A stretch of DNA of 16,025 nucleotides from an uncultured Eubacteriaceae bacterium (GTDB lineage Bacteria; Bacillota; Clostridia; Eubacteriales; Eubacteriaceae), in NCBI GenBank assembly GCA_947630385.1, contig CANRHG010000025.1, positions 1-16,025 of the forward strand, written 5' to 3'. The notes under the pieces were generated by a model. It ran no database searches, was not told the origin of the DNA, and saw only the letters and a program-made list of their open reading frames with translations. The number at the start of each line of letters is the position of its first letter. The stretch's first letter is position 1. Made by a program: the position numbers and the translations under genes. Positions 1-6,975 of the stretch are shown one piece after another.

Positions 1-239
1 GTACGGCCGAACCCGCCGACATCGATACCGCGATGAAACTCGGTGCCAACCACCCGATGGGTCCGCTGGAACTCGGCGACTTGATCGGCCTGGACGTTGT
101 TCTGGCGATAATGGAAGTCCTCCAAAGCGAAACGGGTCAGGACAAATACGCTCCGGCTCCGCTTTTAAAGAAGATGGTCCGCGCCGGCGCTCTGGGAAGA
201 AAGACCGGCAAGGGCTTTTACGATTACAGTAAAAAATAA
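1..239 (+). CDS. hbd: 3-hydroxybutyryl-CoA dehydrogenase, C-terminal part (cut by window edge)
   Basis: Only the C-terminal end is in the window. The reading frame is open from base 3 to the TAA at 237-239, giving about 78 residues. The visible part holds the family's helical C-terminal dimerisation domain: the stretch from D-I-D-T-A-M-K-L-G through N-H-P-M-G-P-L, then L-G-D-L-I-G-L-D, and a K-T-G-K-G-F-Y-D-Y-S end. This pattern is characteristic of bacterial Hbd. The enzyme reduces acetoacetyl-CoA to 3-hydroxybutyryl-CoA in the cytoplasm. The NAD-binding Rossmann domain and catalytic His lie upstream, outside the window. The neighbours bcd-etfB-etfA fit a butyrate cluster. An ATG at 33 is internal and not the true start. 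A terminator follows directly. Confidence 0.93.
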   Translation, partial: TAEPADIDTAMKLGANHPMGPLELGDLIGLDVVLAIMEVLQSETGQDKYAPAPLLKKMVRAGALGRKTGKGFYDYSKK

Positions 240-244
240 TTCAC

Positions 245-271
245 GGTAAGGGGAAACCCTTACCTTTTTTT
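245..271 (+). terminator. Intrinsic terminator between hbd and bcd
   Basis: A perfect 8-bp stem (GGTAAGGG at 245-252 with CCCTTACC at 257-264) closes a GAAA tetraloop and is followed by seven T (265-271). The Shine-Dalgarno sequence of bcd begins at the very next base. It either separates the two genes or acts as a partial terminator (attenuator). Confidence 0.85.
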
Positions 272-277
272 AGGAGG
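272..277 (+). promoter_or_regulatory. Shine-Dalgarno site of bcd, abutting a terminator
   Basis: AGGAGG, five bases before the ATG at 283. It begins immediately after the T-tract of the preceding terminator, so a transcript that reads into bcd must read through that hairpin or start within it. Confidence 0.8.
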
Positions 278-282
278 AATAA

Positions 283-1428
283 ATGGATTTCAAACTCAGT
301 AAAGAGTATGAAATGCTCAGACAGCTGTTTAAGGACTTTGCGGAAAAAGAAGTCAAACCGATTGCAACCGAAATCGACGAAGAAGAACGTTTCCCGAGGG
401 AAACGGTAGAAAAACTCCAAAAGTACGGCTTTATGGGAATCCCCTTTGACAAGGCCGACGGTGGCCAGGGCCTGGACACCCTAGCCTACGTCATGCTCGT
501 CGAAGAACTCTCCAAAGTCTGCGCCACGACCGGCGTTATCGTTTCGGCCCACACCTCACTCGGATCCGAACCGATCCGCAAGTTTGGGACACCGGAACAA
601 AAGGAAAAATACTTAAAGCCACTGGCCAGTGGCGAAAAACTCGGCGCGTTCGCCCTGACCGAACCAAACGCCGGGACCGACGCTTCGGGTCAACAGACGA
701 AGGCTTATTTTGATGAAAAGACCGGCGAATGGGTCTTAAACGGCAGCAAGATCTTTATCACCAACGGTGGGGAAGCCGACGTTTACATCGTCTTTGCCAT
801 GACCGACCCGTCAAAAGGCACCCGTGGGATTTCGGCCTTTATCGTCGACGCCGACACACCGGGCTTTTCCATCGGGACCAAGGAAAAGAAGATGGGGATC
901 CGCGGTTCGGCTACGACCGAGCTCGTCTTTGAAGACGTACGCCTGCCAAAAGACAACTTACTCGGAAAAGAAGGCCGTGGCTTTGCCATCGCCATGACGA
1001 CCCTCGACGGTGGCCGTATCGGAATCGCCGCCCAGGCTCTCGGAATCGCAGAAGGCGCCCTAGAAGAAGCGATCAACTACGTCAAGGAAAGAAAACAGTT
1101 CGGACGCCCGATCGCGAAGTTCCAGAATACGCAGTTTAAAATCGCCGACATGTACGCCCGCATCCAGGCCGCGAAGAACCTGGTCTACCTGGCTGCTATC
1201 GCTAAAGATACCCAAAAACGTTTCTCGCTCGAAGCCGCGACCGCAAAACTTTTTGCCGCGGAAACCGCGATGGCCGTCACGACCGAATGCGTACAGCTCT
1301 TCGGTGGCTATGGTTATACCAGGGACTATCCGGTCGAACGTATGATGCGCGACGCCAAGATCACGGAGATCTACGAAGGAACGAGCGAAGTTCAGCGTAT
1401 GGTCATCTCCAGTGCGTTATTAGGATAA
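283..1428 (+). CDS. bcd: Butyryl-CoA dehydrogenase (acyl-CoA dehydrogenase family)
   Basis: This 381-residue protein has the normal length for short-chain acyl-CoA dehydrogenases. The N-terminal helical domain is followed by the FAD/substrate signature A-F-A-L-T-E-P-N-A-G-T-D-A (about residues 125-137). The C-terminal domain has the R-x-Q-F-G-x-P-I motif and ends with I-Y-E-G-T-S-E-V-Q-R. There the first Glu, E365, matches the catalytic base of the family (E376 of human MCAD). With EtfAB encoded directly behind it, the likely job is crotonyl-CoA to butyryl-CoA. In anaerobes this Bcd-EtfAB complex is known to couple NADH oxidation to ferredoxin reduction by flavin bifurcation. The start is set by AGGAGG at 272-277. 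The gap to etfB is 11 bases, so they are cotranscribed. Substrate chain length is inferred from context. Confidence 0.93.
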   Translation: MDFKLSKEYEMLRQLFKDFAEKEVKPIATEIDEEERFPRETVEKLQKYGFMGIPFDKADGGQGLDTLAYVMLVEELSKVCATTGVIVSAHTSLGSEPIRKFGTPEQKEKYLKPLASGEKLGAFALTEPNAGTDASGQQTKAYFDEKTGEWVLNGSKIFITNGGEADVYIVFAMTDPSKGTRGISAFIVDADTPGFSIGTKEKKMGIRGSATTELVFEDVRLPKDNLLGKEGRGFAIAMTTLDGGRIGIAAQALGIAEGALEEAINYVKERKQFGRPIAKFQNTQFKIADMYARIQAAKNLVYLAAIAKDTQKRFSLEAATAKLFAAETAMAVTTECVQLFGGYGYTRDYPVERMMRDAKITEIYEGTSEVQRMVISSALLG

Positions 1429-1439
1429 TCGGAGGAAAT

Positions 1440-2228
1440 ATGAATATAGTCGTTTGTGCAAAACAAGTACCGGATACGACGGAAGTCCGTCTTGATCCGG
1501 AAACCGGGACGCTCATCCGTGAAGGCGTTCCCTCGATCATGAATCCGGACGACAAAGCCGGTCTTGAAGCCGCGCTTCAGATCAAAGACGAAATTCCGGA
1601 TACGAAAATCTCCGTCGTCTCGATGGGCCCAGAACAGGCCGACGACGTTTTACGTGAAGCCCTGGCCATGGGCGCGGACGAAGCTTACCTCGTGACCGAC
1701 CGCCGTTTTGGTGGGGCCGATACGTGGGCGACGTCTTCGACGCTGGCCGCGACGATCAAGTCCATCCTCGGAGACTACGATCTGATCATCACCGGCCGTC
1801 AGGCCATTGACGGAGACACCGCGCAGGTTGGGCCGCAGATCGCCGAACACCTGGGTCTTCCAAACGTTTCCTACGCCGAAGACATCAAAGTCGAAGGCGA
1901 CCACGTCATCGTAAAACGCCAGTACGAAGACAGCTCCGATATTCTAAAAGTTCCGATGCCAGCGCTGATCACGGCCCTCGGAGATATGAACGAACCGCGT
2001 TACATGACCCCGGGCGGAATTCACGACGCTTATCAGAAAGAAGTTAAGATCATCACCCGCGACGATATCGATATCGACGACGGAAACATCGGTCTTAAGG
2101 GTTCGCCGACCCGCGTTAAACAGTCGTTCCCGAAACCGCTGAAAGAACCAGGCAAAGTCGTTGAATTTGAACCGCAACAGTCCGCTGATTTTGTCATTGA
2201 AAAACTGAAAGAAAAATTCATTATATAG
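1440..2228 (+). CDS. etfB: Electron transfer flavoprotein beta subunit
   Basis: This 262-residue protein has the usual EtfB length. It opens M-N-I-V-V-C-A-K-Q-V-P-D-T, the classic EtfB N-terminus, and carries N-P-D-D-K-A-G-L-E-A-A-L and G-R-Q-A-I-D-G-D-T-A-Q-V-G-P (nucleotide-binding loop). It also has the family signature ending P-M-P-A-L-I-T-A near residue 180. The start at 1440 is supported by GGAGG at 1431-1435; a longer open frame begins inside bcd but its extra residues are out-of-frame bcd sequence. EtfB pairs with EtfA and shuttles electrons to Bcd; in anaerobes with this arrangement its FAD is the bifurcating flavin. It lies 11 bases after bcd and 13 before etfA, within one operon. 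Confidence 0.95.
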   Translation: MNIVVCAKQVPDTTEVRLDPETGTLIREGVPSIMNPDDKAGLEAALQIKDEIPDTKISVVSMGPEQADDVLREALAMGADEAYLVTDRRFGGADTWATSSTLAATIKSILGDYDLIITGRQAIDGDTAQVGPQIAEHLGLPNVSYAEDIKVEGDHVIVKRQYEDSSDILKVPMPALITALGDMNEPRYMTPGGIHDAYQKEVKIITRDDIDIDDGNIGLKGSPTRVKQSFPKPLKEPGKVVEFEPQQSADFVIEKLKEKFII

Positions 2229-2230
2229 TT

Positions 2231-2244
2231 TGGAGATTAAATTG
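2231..2244 (+). promoter_or_regulatory. Shine-Dalgarno plus TTG start that fixes the etfA start
   Basis: TGGAG at 2231-2235 is followed after six bases by TTG at 2242-2244, which begins M-S-K-E-D-Y-K. Another in-frame TTG at 2230 overlaps the ribosome site itself, so it is a poor start. No ATG is available nearby. Confidence 0.7.
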
Positions 2245-3255
2245 AGTAAAGAAGATTACAAAGGCGTAATGGTCTTTGTTCAACAAGTGGACGGGGAAAT
2301 CACGCCCGTTTCTTTTGAACTGCTCGGAAAAGCTACGGAACTGGCCAAAGATCTCGACACCAAAGTAACAGCCGTCGTCATCGGAAACGATATTCAGGAT
2401 CTTCCTCCGGTCTTGGCCGAATACGGGGCAGACCGCGTTCTCGTCATCGACGACCCGGCCGTTAAAAAGTACATGACCGAACCTTACGTTCACGTCATGC
2501 ACACCGTCATCGAAGACTACAAACCAGAAATCGTCCTCTTCGGTGCTACGGCTATCGGCCGTGACCTCGCTCCGCGTGTATCGGCACGTTGCCATACCGG
2601 TCTGACCGCCGACTGCACGAAGCTTGAAATCGATGAAAACGATAAAGGTCTTATGATGACCCGTCCGGCCTTTGGCGGAAACCTCATGGCTACGATTTTG
2701 TGCCCGGATCACCGTCCGCAAATGTCGACGGTCCGTCCTGGCGTTATGCAAAAGAACGAACGCGTCCCCGGTAGGAAAGCTGAAGTCATCGCCGTCGACA
2801 TCCCGGATCTCGAAGATCACGTCAATATGGAAATCATCGACCAGATCAAGAACATCACGGATAAGATGGACATCCAGGACGCCAACGTCCTCGTATCGGG
2901 CGGACGTGGCATGCAGTCCCCGGAAAACTTCAAGATCCTCGAAGAACTGGCTGACGCTTTAGGCGGAACGGTGTCTTCCAGCCGCGCGGCCGTTGACGCC
3001 GGTTGGGTCGAAAAAGACCGTCAGGTAGGACAGACCGGTAAGACCGTGCGTCCGAACCTGTACATCGCCGTAGGTATCTCCGGCGCGATCCAACACTTAG
3101 CCGGGATGGAAGAATCGGACGTCATCATCGCCATCAACAAAGACGAATCCGCGCCGATTTTCTCAGTGGCGGACTACGGAATCGTCGGAGACGGCCTTAA
3201 GATCGTCCCACTCATTACCGAAGCTTTAAAGAAAGAACAAGCTGAAAAAGAATAA
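2242..3255 (+). CDS. etfA: Electron transfer flavoprotein alpha subunit (TTG start)
   Basis: This is a 337-residue EtfA. The N-terminal domain is the ETF alpha/beta fold. The C-terminal half has the FAD-binding signature: V-S-G-G-R-G-M near residue 215, then S-S-R-A-A-V-D-A-G-W, Q-V-G-Q-T-G-K, P-N-L-Y-I-A-V-G-I-S-G-A-I-Q-H and N-K-D-E-S-A-P-I-F. These are the loops that hold the FAD in the family. It forms the heterodimer with EtfB and passes electrons between NADH, ferredoxin and Bcd. The start is TTG, preceded by TGGAG; the weak start may tune the EtfA level. A strong intrinsic terminator begins six bases after the stop, closing the bcd-etfB-etfA unit. The only doubt is the exact start. Confidence 0.94.
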   Translation: MSKEDYKGVMVFVQQVDGEITPVSFELLGKATELAKDLDTKVTAVVIGNDIQDLPPVLAEYGADRVLVIDDPAVKKYMTEPYVHVMHTVIEDYKPEIVLFGATAIGRDLAPRVSARCHTGLTADCTKLEIDENDKGLMMTRPAFGGNLMATILCPDHRPQMSTVRPGVMQKNERVPGRKAEVIAVDIPDLEDHVNMEIIDQIKNITDKMDIQDANVLVSGGRGMQSPENFKILEELADALGGTVSSSRAAVDAGWVEKDRQVGQTGKTVRPNLYIAVGISGAIQHLAGMEESDVIIAINKDESAPIFSVADYGIVGDGLKIVPLITEALKKEQAEKE

Positions 3256-3260
3256 TTTAC

Positions 3261-3284
3261 AGCCGCAGCAATGCGGCTTTTTTT
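3261..3284 (+). terminator. Intrinsic terminator after etfA
   Basis: A perfect 7-bp stem (AGCCGCA at 3261-3267, TGCGGCT at 3272-3278) with a GCAA tetraloop is followed by six T. The ATG of the next gene lies only three bases after the T-tract. Confidence 0.88.
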
Positions 3285-3287
3285 AAA

Positions 3288-4775
3288 ATGGACGTAAAAG
3301 AATTATACGAAGAAAAACTAGTCACACCCGTAGAAGTCGTCAAAGACGGCGACTGGATCGACTTCGGTTGGTGCGCGACGACGCCCGAAAAAATCGATGA
3401 AGTTCTTGCCGAACGGATCGAAAAGGACGATCTAAAGGATCTGAAATTCCGTGGCGGGATCTTAATGCGCCGTCCGAAGATCTTTGACGTTGAAAACGCC
3501 AAAGACCACCTGACCTGGAACAGTTGGCACATGGGCGGGATCGAACGTAAAGCCATGAACGAAGGCATCAGCTTTTACGCGCCGATCCGCTACTCGGAAC
3601 TTCCGAGATACTACAGAGACCTGGACGAAGACGTCGACGTCGCGGTCTTTGTGACGTCACCGATGGATGAGTTCGGAAACTTCAATTTCGGACCGTCGAG
3701 CTCGCACTTGGCGGCGGTGGCCGAAAAGGCCAATAAGATCATTGTCGAAGTCAATGAAAACGTTCCCGTCGTTCCGGGCGGGACCGAAAACGTTATCAAT
3801 ATCGAAGACGTGGACATGATCGTCGAAAGCGACAACAACCCGCTGCCGGAACTTCCGTCCGCTGAACCGACGGAAGTCGACAAACGGGTCGCCGAGCTGA
3901 TCGTAAACGAGATCCCGGATGGGGCCGTCCTCCAGCTCGGAATCGGCGGAATGCCCAACGCCGTCGGACAGCTGATCGCGGAGTCCGATCTTAAAGACCT
4001 GGGCGTTCACACCGAAATGTTCGTCGACGCGTTCGTAGACATCGCAAAGGCCGGAAAGATCACCGGAGCCAACAAGAACATCGATAAGGGCCGTATGGCG
4101 TTTGCCTTTGGGGCCGGTAGTAAAAAACTTTACGATTTTATCAACAACAACCCCTCCGTTATGGCTACTTCCGTCGATTATACCAACGACATCGACCGTA
4201 TCTCGGCGCTCGATAACTTTGTCTCGATCAACAACGCCGTGGATATTGACTTAACCGGTCAGATCGAAGCCGAATCTTCGGGGACCAAGCACATCTCCGG
4301 AGCGGGTGGACAGCTCGACTTCGTCCTTGGCGCTTATAAGTCCAAGGGCGGTAAGAGTTTTATCTGCCTGTCTTCGACCTTTAAGGACAGAGAGGGGAAT
4401 GTCAAGAGCCGGATCGTGCCGACCCTTGCTCCGGGCTCGGTCATCACCGATACCAGGGCCAATACGCAGTACGTCGTGACCGAATACGGGATCGTAAATC
4501 TCAAAGGAAAGGCGACGTGGGAACGCGCGAGGGATCTGATCTCGATCGCCCATCCGGACTTTAGGAAAGAACTCATCGAAGAAGCCAAGAAGCTCGGGAT
4601 CTGGAAAGACGATAAAGAAGTCGAAGAAAGACTCCTAACCGAAGAATTCCCGGCGATGGGTGAAGCCACAACGGAAGTGGAAATTTTAGACAATACCGAT
4701 TTGGAACCGGAAGAAGCCATCGAAGAAGAGGTTGAAATTCCGGAAGAAATCGAAGAAGTAGAAGTAGAAGATTAA
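3288..4775 (+). CDS. 4-hydroxybutyrate / butyryl-CoA:acetate-type CoA-transferase
   Basis: This 495-residue protein belongs to the acetyl-CoA hydrolase/transferase family. E243 in the motif V-H-T-E-M matches the position of the catalytic Glu known in Clostridium aminobutyricum 4-hydroxybutyrate CoA-transferase. Further family motifs are Q-L-G-I-G-G-M-P-N-A (about 216-225), I-S-G-A-G-G-Q-L-D-F around 336-345 (GGQ at 340-342), R-I-V-P-T-L, Y-V-V-T-E-Y-G-I and I-A-H-P-D-F-R. After bcd-etfBA the likely role is to move CoA from butyryl-CoA to acetate, freeing butyrate; 4-hydroxybutyrate as substrate cannot be excluded. The family core ends near residue 450. About 45 further residues form an unusual acidic tail rich in E-E-V-E and P-E-E repeats. 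The ATG has no Shine-Dalgarno and sits three bases behind a terminator. Confidence 0.88.
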   Translation: MDVKELYEEKLVTPVEVVKDGDWIDFGWCATTPEKIDEVLAERIEKDDLKDLKFRGGILMRRPKIFDVENAKDHLTWNSWHMGGIERKAMNEGISFYAPIRYSELPRYYRDLDEDVDVAVFVTSPMDEFGNFNFGPSSSHLAAVAEKANKIIVEVNENVPVVPGGTENVINIEDVDMIVESDNNPLPELPSAEPTEVDKRVAELIVNEIPDGAVLQLGIGGMPNAVGQLIAESDLKDLGVHTEMFVDAFVDIAKAGKITGANKNIDKGRMAFAFGAGSKKLYDFINNNPSVMATSVDYTNDIDRISALDNFVSINNAVDIDLTGQIEAESSGTKHISGAGGQLDFVLGAYKSKGGKSFICLSSTFKDREGNVKSRIVPTLAPGSVITDTRANTQYVVTEYGIVNLKGKATWERARDLISIAHPDFRKELIEEAKKLGIWKDDKEVEERLLTEEFPAMGEATTEVEILDNTDLEPEEAIEEEVEIPEEIEEVEVED

Positions 4776-4781
4776 AATTGC

Positions 4782-4814
4782 AGTGCCGAATCCTTTTAGG
4801 TCGGCACTTTTTTT
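4782..4814 (+). terminator. Intrinsic terminator after the CoA-transferase
   Basis: An 8-bp perfect stem (AGTGCCGA at 4782-4789, TCGGCACT at 4801-4808) with an 11-base loop runs into a T-tract at 4808-4814. The next gene starts nine bases further on. Confidence 0.86.
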
Positions 4815-4822
4815 AACGGCAA

Positions 4823-5491
4823 ATGAAATTTTTGTACACCGAAGAAGACCTCGAGGATTTAAAGAGCCGGGATAGAATCATGGAAAAGGTCATCGATTAT
4901 TACGGTCCGGTCGACATCGACCTAAACGAAGACCTGTACGCGGAGATCGTCTATCACATCCTCGGTCAACAGATCTCGGTCCAGGTCCAGGACGCGCTGC
5001 ACGACCGGCTCAAAGCAAGCTGTGGAACGATCACCCCACAAGCGGTACTAAGACTCGGGCCGGATAAACTTCGGGAGCTCGGGATGAGCCGTAGAAAAGC
5101 CGAGACGATCGTACGTATCGCGCAGATGATCACCGACGGAGAACTCGATTTTTCACTGCTTAAAGACATGAGCGATGATGAAGCCATCCGTTACCTGACG
5201 AAGATCAAAGGGGTCGGGCCGTGGACGGCGGAGATGATCTTGATGTTCGGTCTGGGGCGTACCGACGTTTTTACCAGAGGCGATATCGCTTTAAACCGAG
5301 GTCTTAAGATCATGTACGGACTGGAAGAAGTAAACGATGAGGTCTTCGACTATTATCATAATCTGTTCAAACCGTACGGGACGCTCGCCTGTCTTTACAT
5401 CTGGGCCGTCGGTGAGAACAAAAAAGAAGGGATCGTCGATTTCGTTAAAGAGCAGAGAAAGCTTTTAAAACTGGAAGAAAGAACGCCATGA
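4823..5491 (+). CDS. alkA: DNA-3-methyladenine glycosylase II (AlkA-like, HhH-GPD family)
   Basis: This 222-residue protein has a helix-hairpin-helix plus Gly/Pro/Asp domain. H-I-L-G-Q-Q-I-S lies near residues 46-53. The hairpin K-I-K-G-V-G-P-W-T-A covers residues 127-136, and D154 in T-R-G-D-I-A-L aligns with the catalytic Asp of E. coli AlkA (D238). Such enzymes flip out and excise alkylated bases. It lacks the N-terminal beta domain of E. coli AlkA, as many short Gram-positive relatives do. The ATG at 4823 lacks a good Shine-Dalgarno and follows a terminator by nine bases. Its stop overlaps the ATG of the pseudogene behind it (ATGA at 5488-5491), a sign of former translational coupling. 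No obvious link to butyrate metabolism. Confidence 0.85.
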   Translation: MKFLYTEEDLEDLKSRDRIMEKVIDYYGPVDIDLNEDLYAEIVYHILGQQISVQVQDALHDRLKASCGTITPQAVLRLGPDKLRELGMSRRKAETIVRIAQMITDGELDFSLLKDMSDDEAIRYLTKIKGVGPWTAEMILMFGLGRTDVFTRGDIALNRGLKIMYGLEEVNDEVFDYYHNLFKPYGTLACLYIWAVGENKKEGIVDFVKEQRKLLKLEERTP

Positions 5492-6048
5492 ACTTATTTA
5501 CGTTTTTAGGGGAAGTCGAAAAAAGGACCGACGGATGAAACCGGGATGAACTAAGCAGTGCCTTCACGAGCTCGCGCGAAAGCTTCCGGAAAACCAGCGT
5601 CTGTGGTTTATAGATCTCCTGGACGAATTTAGCAAAGAAGATAAGAAAATCCAGGCAGACGTTTTTAAGAGCGCGGGAGAGGACCTTCTAAAAGAACGGG
5701 ACGAGCTCGTCGAAAACTTAAGCGATATCAACAGAGAGAAATACTATATCTCGGAAGAATACGATGAAAATTTTTTCGATGATGGTTCTTATTATTATGA
5801 AGACTGGGAGTAGGACCGGGAAGACCCGCGGTTTTATTTTTCGCCCGATGAGCTTATCACCGAAACTATCGAAAGAAACATAGTCCTGAACGGTTTTGCA
5901 AATGGGAAATCTGGCTTATGTCTCCGACTTTTCGTCAATGGAAAGACCTGGATTCCTGCACTGTACAGTTTTTAGCATTACTAAAAGAACTTTCTTTCTT
6001 GACCTGCCTAACAAAACCATCCAGGTCGTTAATTTCACTCGGCTAGTA
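5488..6048 (+). pseudogene. Decayed protein gene formerly coupled to alkA
   Basis: The ATG at 5488 overlaps the alkA stop. Its frame gives M-N-L-F-T-F-L-G-E-V-E-K-R-T-D and stops at 5536-5538. Coding-like sequence continues in the +2-shifted frame from about 5550 (L-H-E-L-A-R-K-L-P-E-N-Q-R-L-W-F-I-D-L-L), rich in Glu/Asp/Lys with acidic-aromatic stretches. It meets a TAG at 5811-5813, keeps a protein-like stretch (R-F-Y-F-S-P-D-E-L-I) and stops again at 5973-5975. At least one frameshift and two stops therefore interrupt it. Codons are GC-rich like the host genes, so it is a resident gene that died. I do not recognise the family. The 3' limit is approximate; a hairpin terminator at 6050 may mark the original end. 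Confidence 0.6.
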
Positions 6049-6049
6049 G

Positions 6050-6088
6050 AGTAACCTTCGTCTTTTGTAGAATTTTAGGTTACTTTTT
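6050..6088 (+). terminator. Hairpin terminator at the end of the pseudogene
   Basis: An 8-bp perfect stem (AGTAACCT at 6050-6057, AGGTTACT at 6077-6084) with a 19-base loop is followed by T at 6084-6088. The stem is weaker than the upstream ones. It also contains the stop codon of the minus-strand relic, so it could have served two convergent genes. Confidence 0.5.
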
Positions 6089-6288
6089 GACTAGTATTCT
6101 TCCATCCGTGCTGGCTGAAATGTCGCTGACGATTTCTTCTTCGGTCAGATGAATCGAAAAGATCGAATAGCTCCAGTTAAAGAACAGTCGTTTTTCGCCA
6201 AGTTCTTCTGGATTTAGACTGATAACGGCTACGTTTCCTCGGATAAATTAACTGACAACTTCAATTGGGAGCTTCCTAAAAAATCTTA
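6080..6288 (-). pseudogene. Minus-strand gene remnant (C-terminal piece)
   Basis: Read on the minus strand, bases 6288 down to 6080 give an open, protein-like stretch: R-K-L-P-I-E-V-V-S, a TAA, then I-R-G-N-V-A-V-I-S-L-N-P-E-E-L-G-E-K and on through T-D-G-R-I-L-V-K-K to a TAA at 6082-6080. Codon choice is of the GC-rich host type. There is no start codon or ribosome site and one internal stop, so it looks like the C-terminal end of a resident gene whose front was lost where the AT-rich island begins. I cannot name the family. It could be a chance open frame, but the host-like codons and the clean end near a hairpin argue against that. Confidence 0.4.
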
Positions 6289-6350
6289 AAATTAACATTT
6301 TCGCTGTGAATAACTTATTATTGTCTTTTATGTATTCCTTTTCATTTTAT

Positions 6351-6358
6351 GCTAAAAT
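6351..6358 (+). promoter_or_regulatory. Candidate extended -10 promoter for the T7SS operon
   Basis: TATGCTAAAAT (6348-6358) contains an extended -10 element: TG, one base, then TAAAAT at 6353-6358. No good -35 hexamer lies 16-18 bases upstream, which extended -10 promoters tolerate. It is about 80 bases before the first island gene and is the best candidate in the 6289-6437 gap. Confidence 0.4.
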
Positions 6359-6364
6359 TGTGGT

Positions 6365-6413
6365 GGTCACTGAATAAGAATCTCTAAAATAAGACAAATA
6401 TTTATCAGAGACC
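6365..6413 (+). promoter_or_regulatory. Possible stem-loop in the 5' leader
   Basis: GGTCACTG at 6365-6372 can pair with CAGAGACC at 6406-6413, seven of eight positions. TCTCT (6381-6385) offers an alternative partner for AGAGA (6407-6411). The element lies between the candidate promoter and the ribosome site at 6428. No known riboswitch is recognised, and pairing this short may be chance. Confidence 0.25.
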
Positions 6414-6437
6414 TAAATAAATACAATGGAGGGGTTT

Positions 6438-6908
6438 ATGGCCAAAGGACATTTTTCCTCGTATAGTGAATCGTACATTTTTGAAGGTGCAGGTGGGAGT
6501 AGAGACGCATTAGAACAAACAATTTTAAAGGAACTGGAAGTTACAAAATATCCATTAAAAGCACAAATTACAACAATTAAAGCTGGATCTGGAATATCGG
6601 GTGCTCTTTTCGGTTCAAAAGAGCAATGTATTACCATAGATATAGATAAAGATTCTCAGATTGTTATTTCTAATACGACAGTAGGAACTTATCTTTATGT
6701 TGAAATTTATTTAATGTTCCAGGAAAAATCCTCAATAATGAATGCTATTAGTCAAATGTTAGACGATACTTTTAGACAACAAAAAAGACGGGCTTATTAT
6801 CGGGCTGCTATTTCAGCTACAGAATCAGCATTCTTTAAATTAGGATTGAAGCAACAAAATTACGGTTATAAATCTTTATCAAATTCTAGTGATTCTAACG
6901 AGGTTTAA
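6438..6908 (+). CDS. Unknown 156-aa protein, first gene of the T7SS operon
   Basis: I do not recognise a named family with certainty. The start at 6438 is set by GGAGGGG at 6428-6434; an ATG at 6426 overlaps that site and is unlikely. The N-terminus (S-S-Y-S-E-S-Y-I-F-E-G) precedes a helix (residues 20-35). Alternating strands follow (A-Q-I-T-T-I-K, C-I-T-I-D-I-D, Q-I-V-I-S-N, Y-L-Y-V-E-I-Y-L), then a long Arg/Lys-rich helical region (residues 95-140) and a Ser/Asn tail. There is no signal peptide, membrane segment or Cys cluster, so it is probably cytoplasmic, a small alpha/beta domain that might bind a partner. It is separated from the next gene by 148 bases containing a hairpin, so it may be expressed at a different level from the rest. 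Confidence 0.75.
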   Translation: MAKGHFSSYSESYIFEGAGGSRDALEQTILKELEVTKYPLKAQITTIKAGSGISGALFGSKEQCITIDIDKDSQIVISNTTVGTYLYVEIYLMFQEKSSIMNAISQMLDDTFRQQKRRAYYRAAISATESAFFKLGLKQQNYGYKSLSNSSDSNEV

Positions 6909-6975
6909 TTAATAATCTGAAACCCGAAATAAATATTTCTATTTTTAACTAAAATTTAATTAAGAATTAATTTTG

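Noticed and set aside
1287..1439. Longer etfB start inside bcd
   Set aside because: The extra residues are bcd read in another frame; the ATG at 1440 has a good ribosome site and begins with the conserved EtfB N-terminus.
1650..2820. Long open frames on the minus strand opposite etfB and etfA
   Set aside because: They mirror well-supported Etf genes, have no ribosome sites, and their sequence (Arg/Asp/Phe-rich) reflects the codon pattern of the opposite strand.
6289..6437. Riboswitch in the leader of the island
   Set aside because: Only a short imperfect stem is seen; no conserved core of a known riboswitch class is recognisable.
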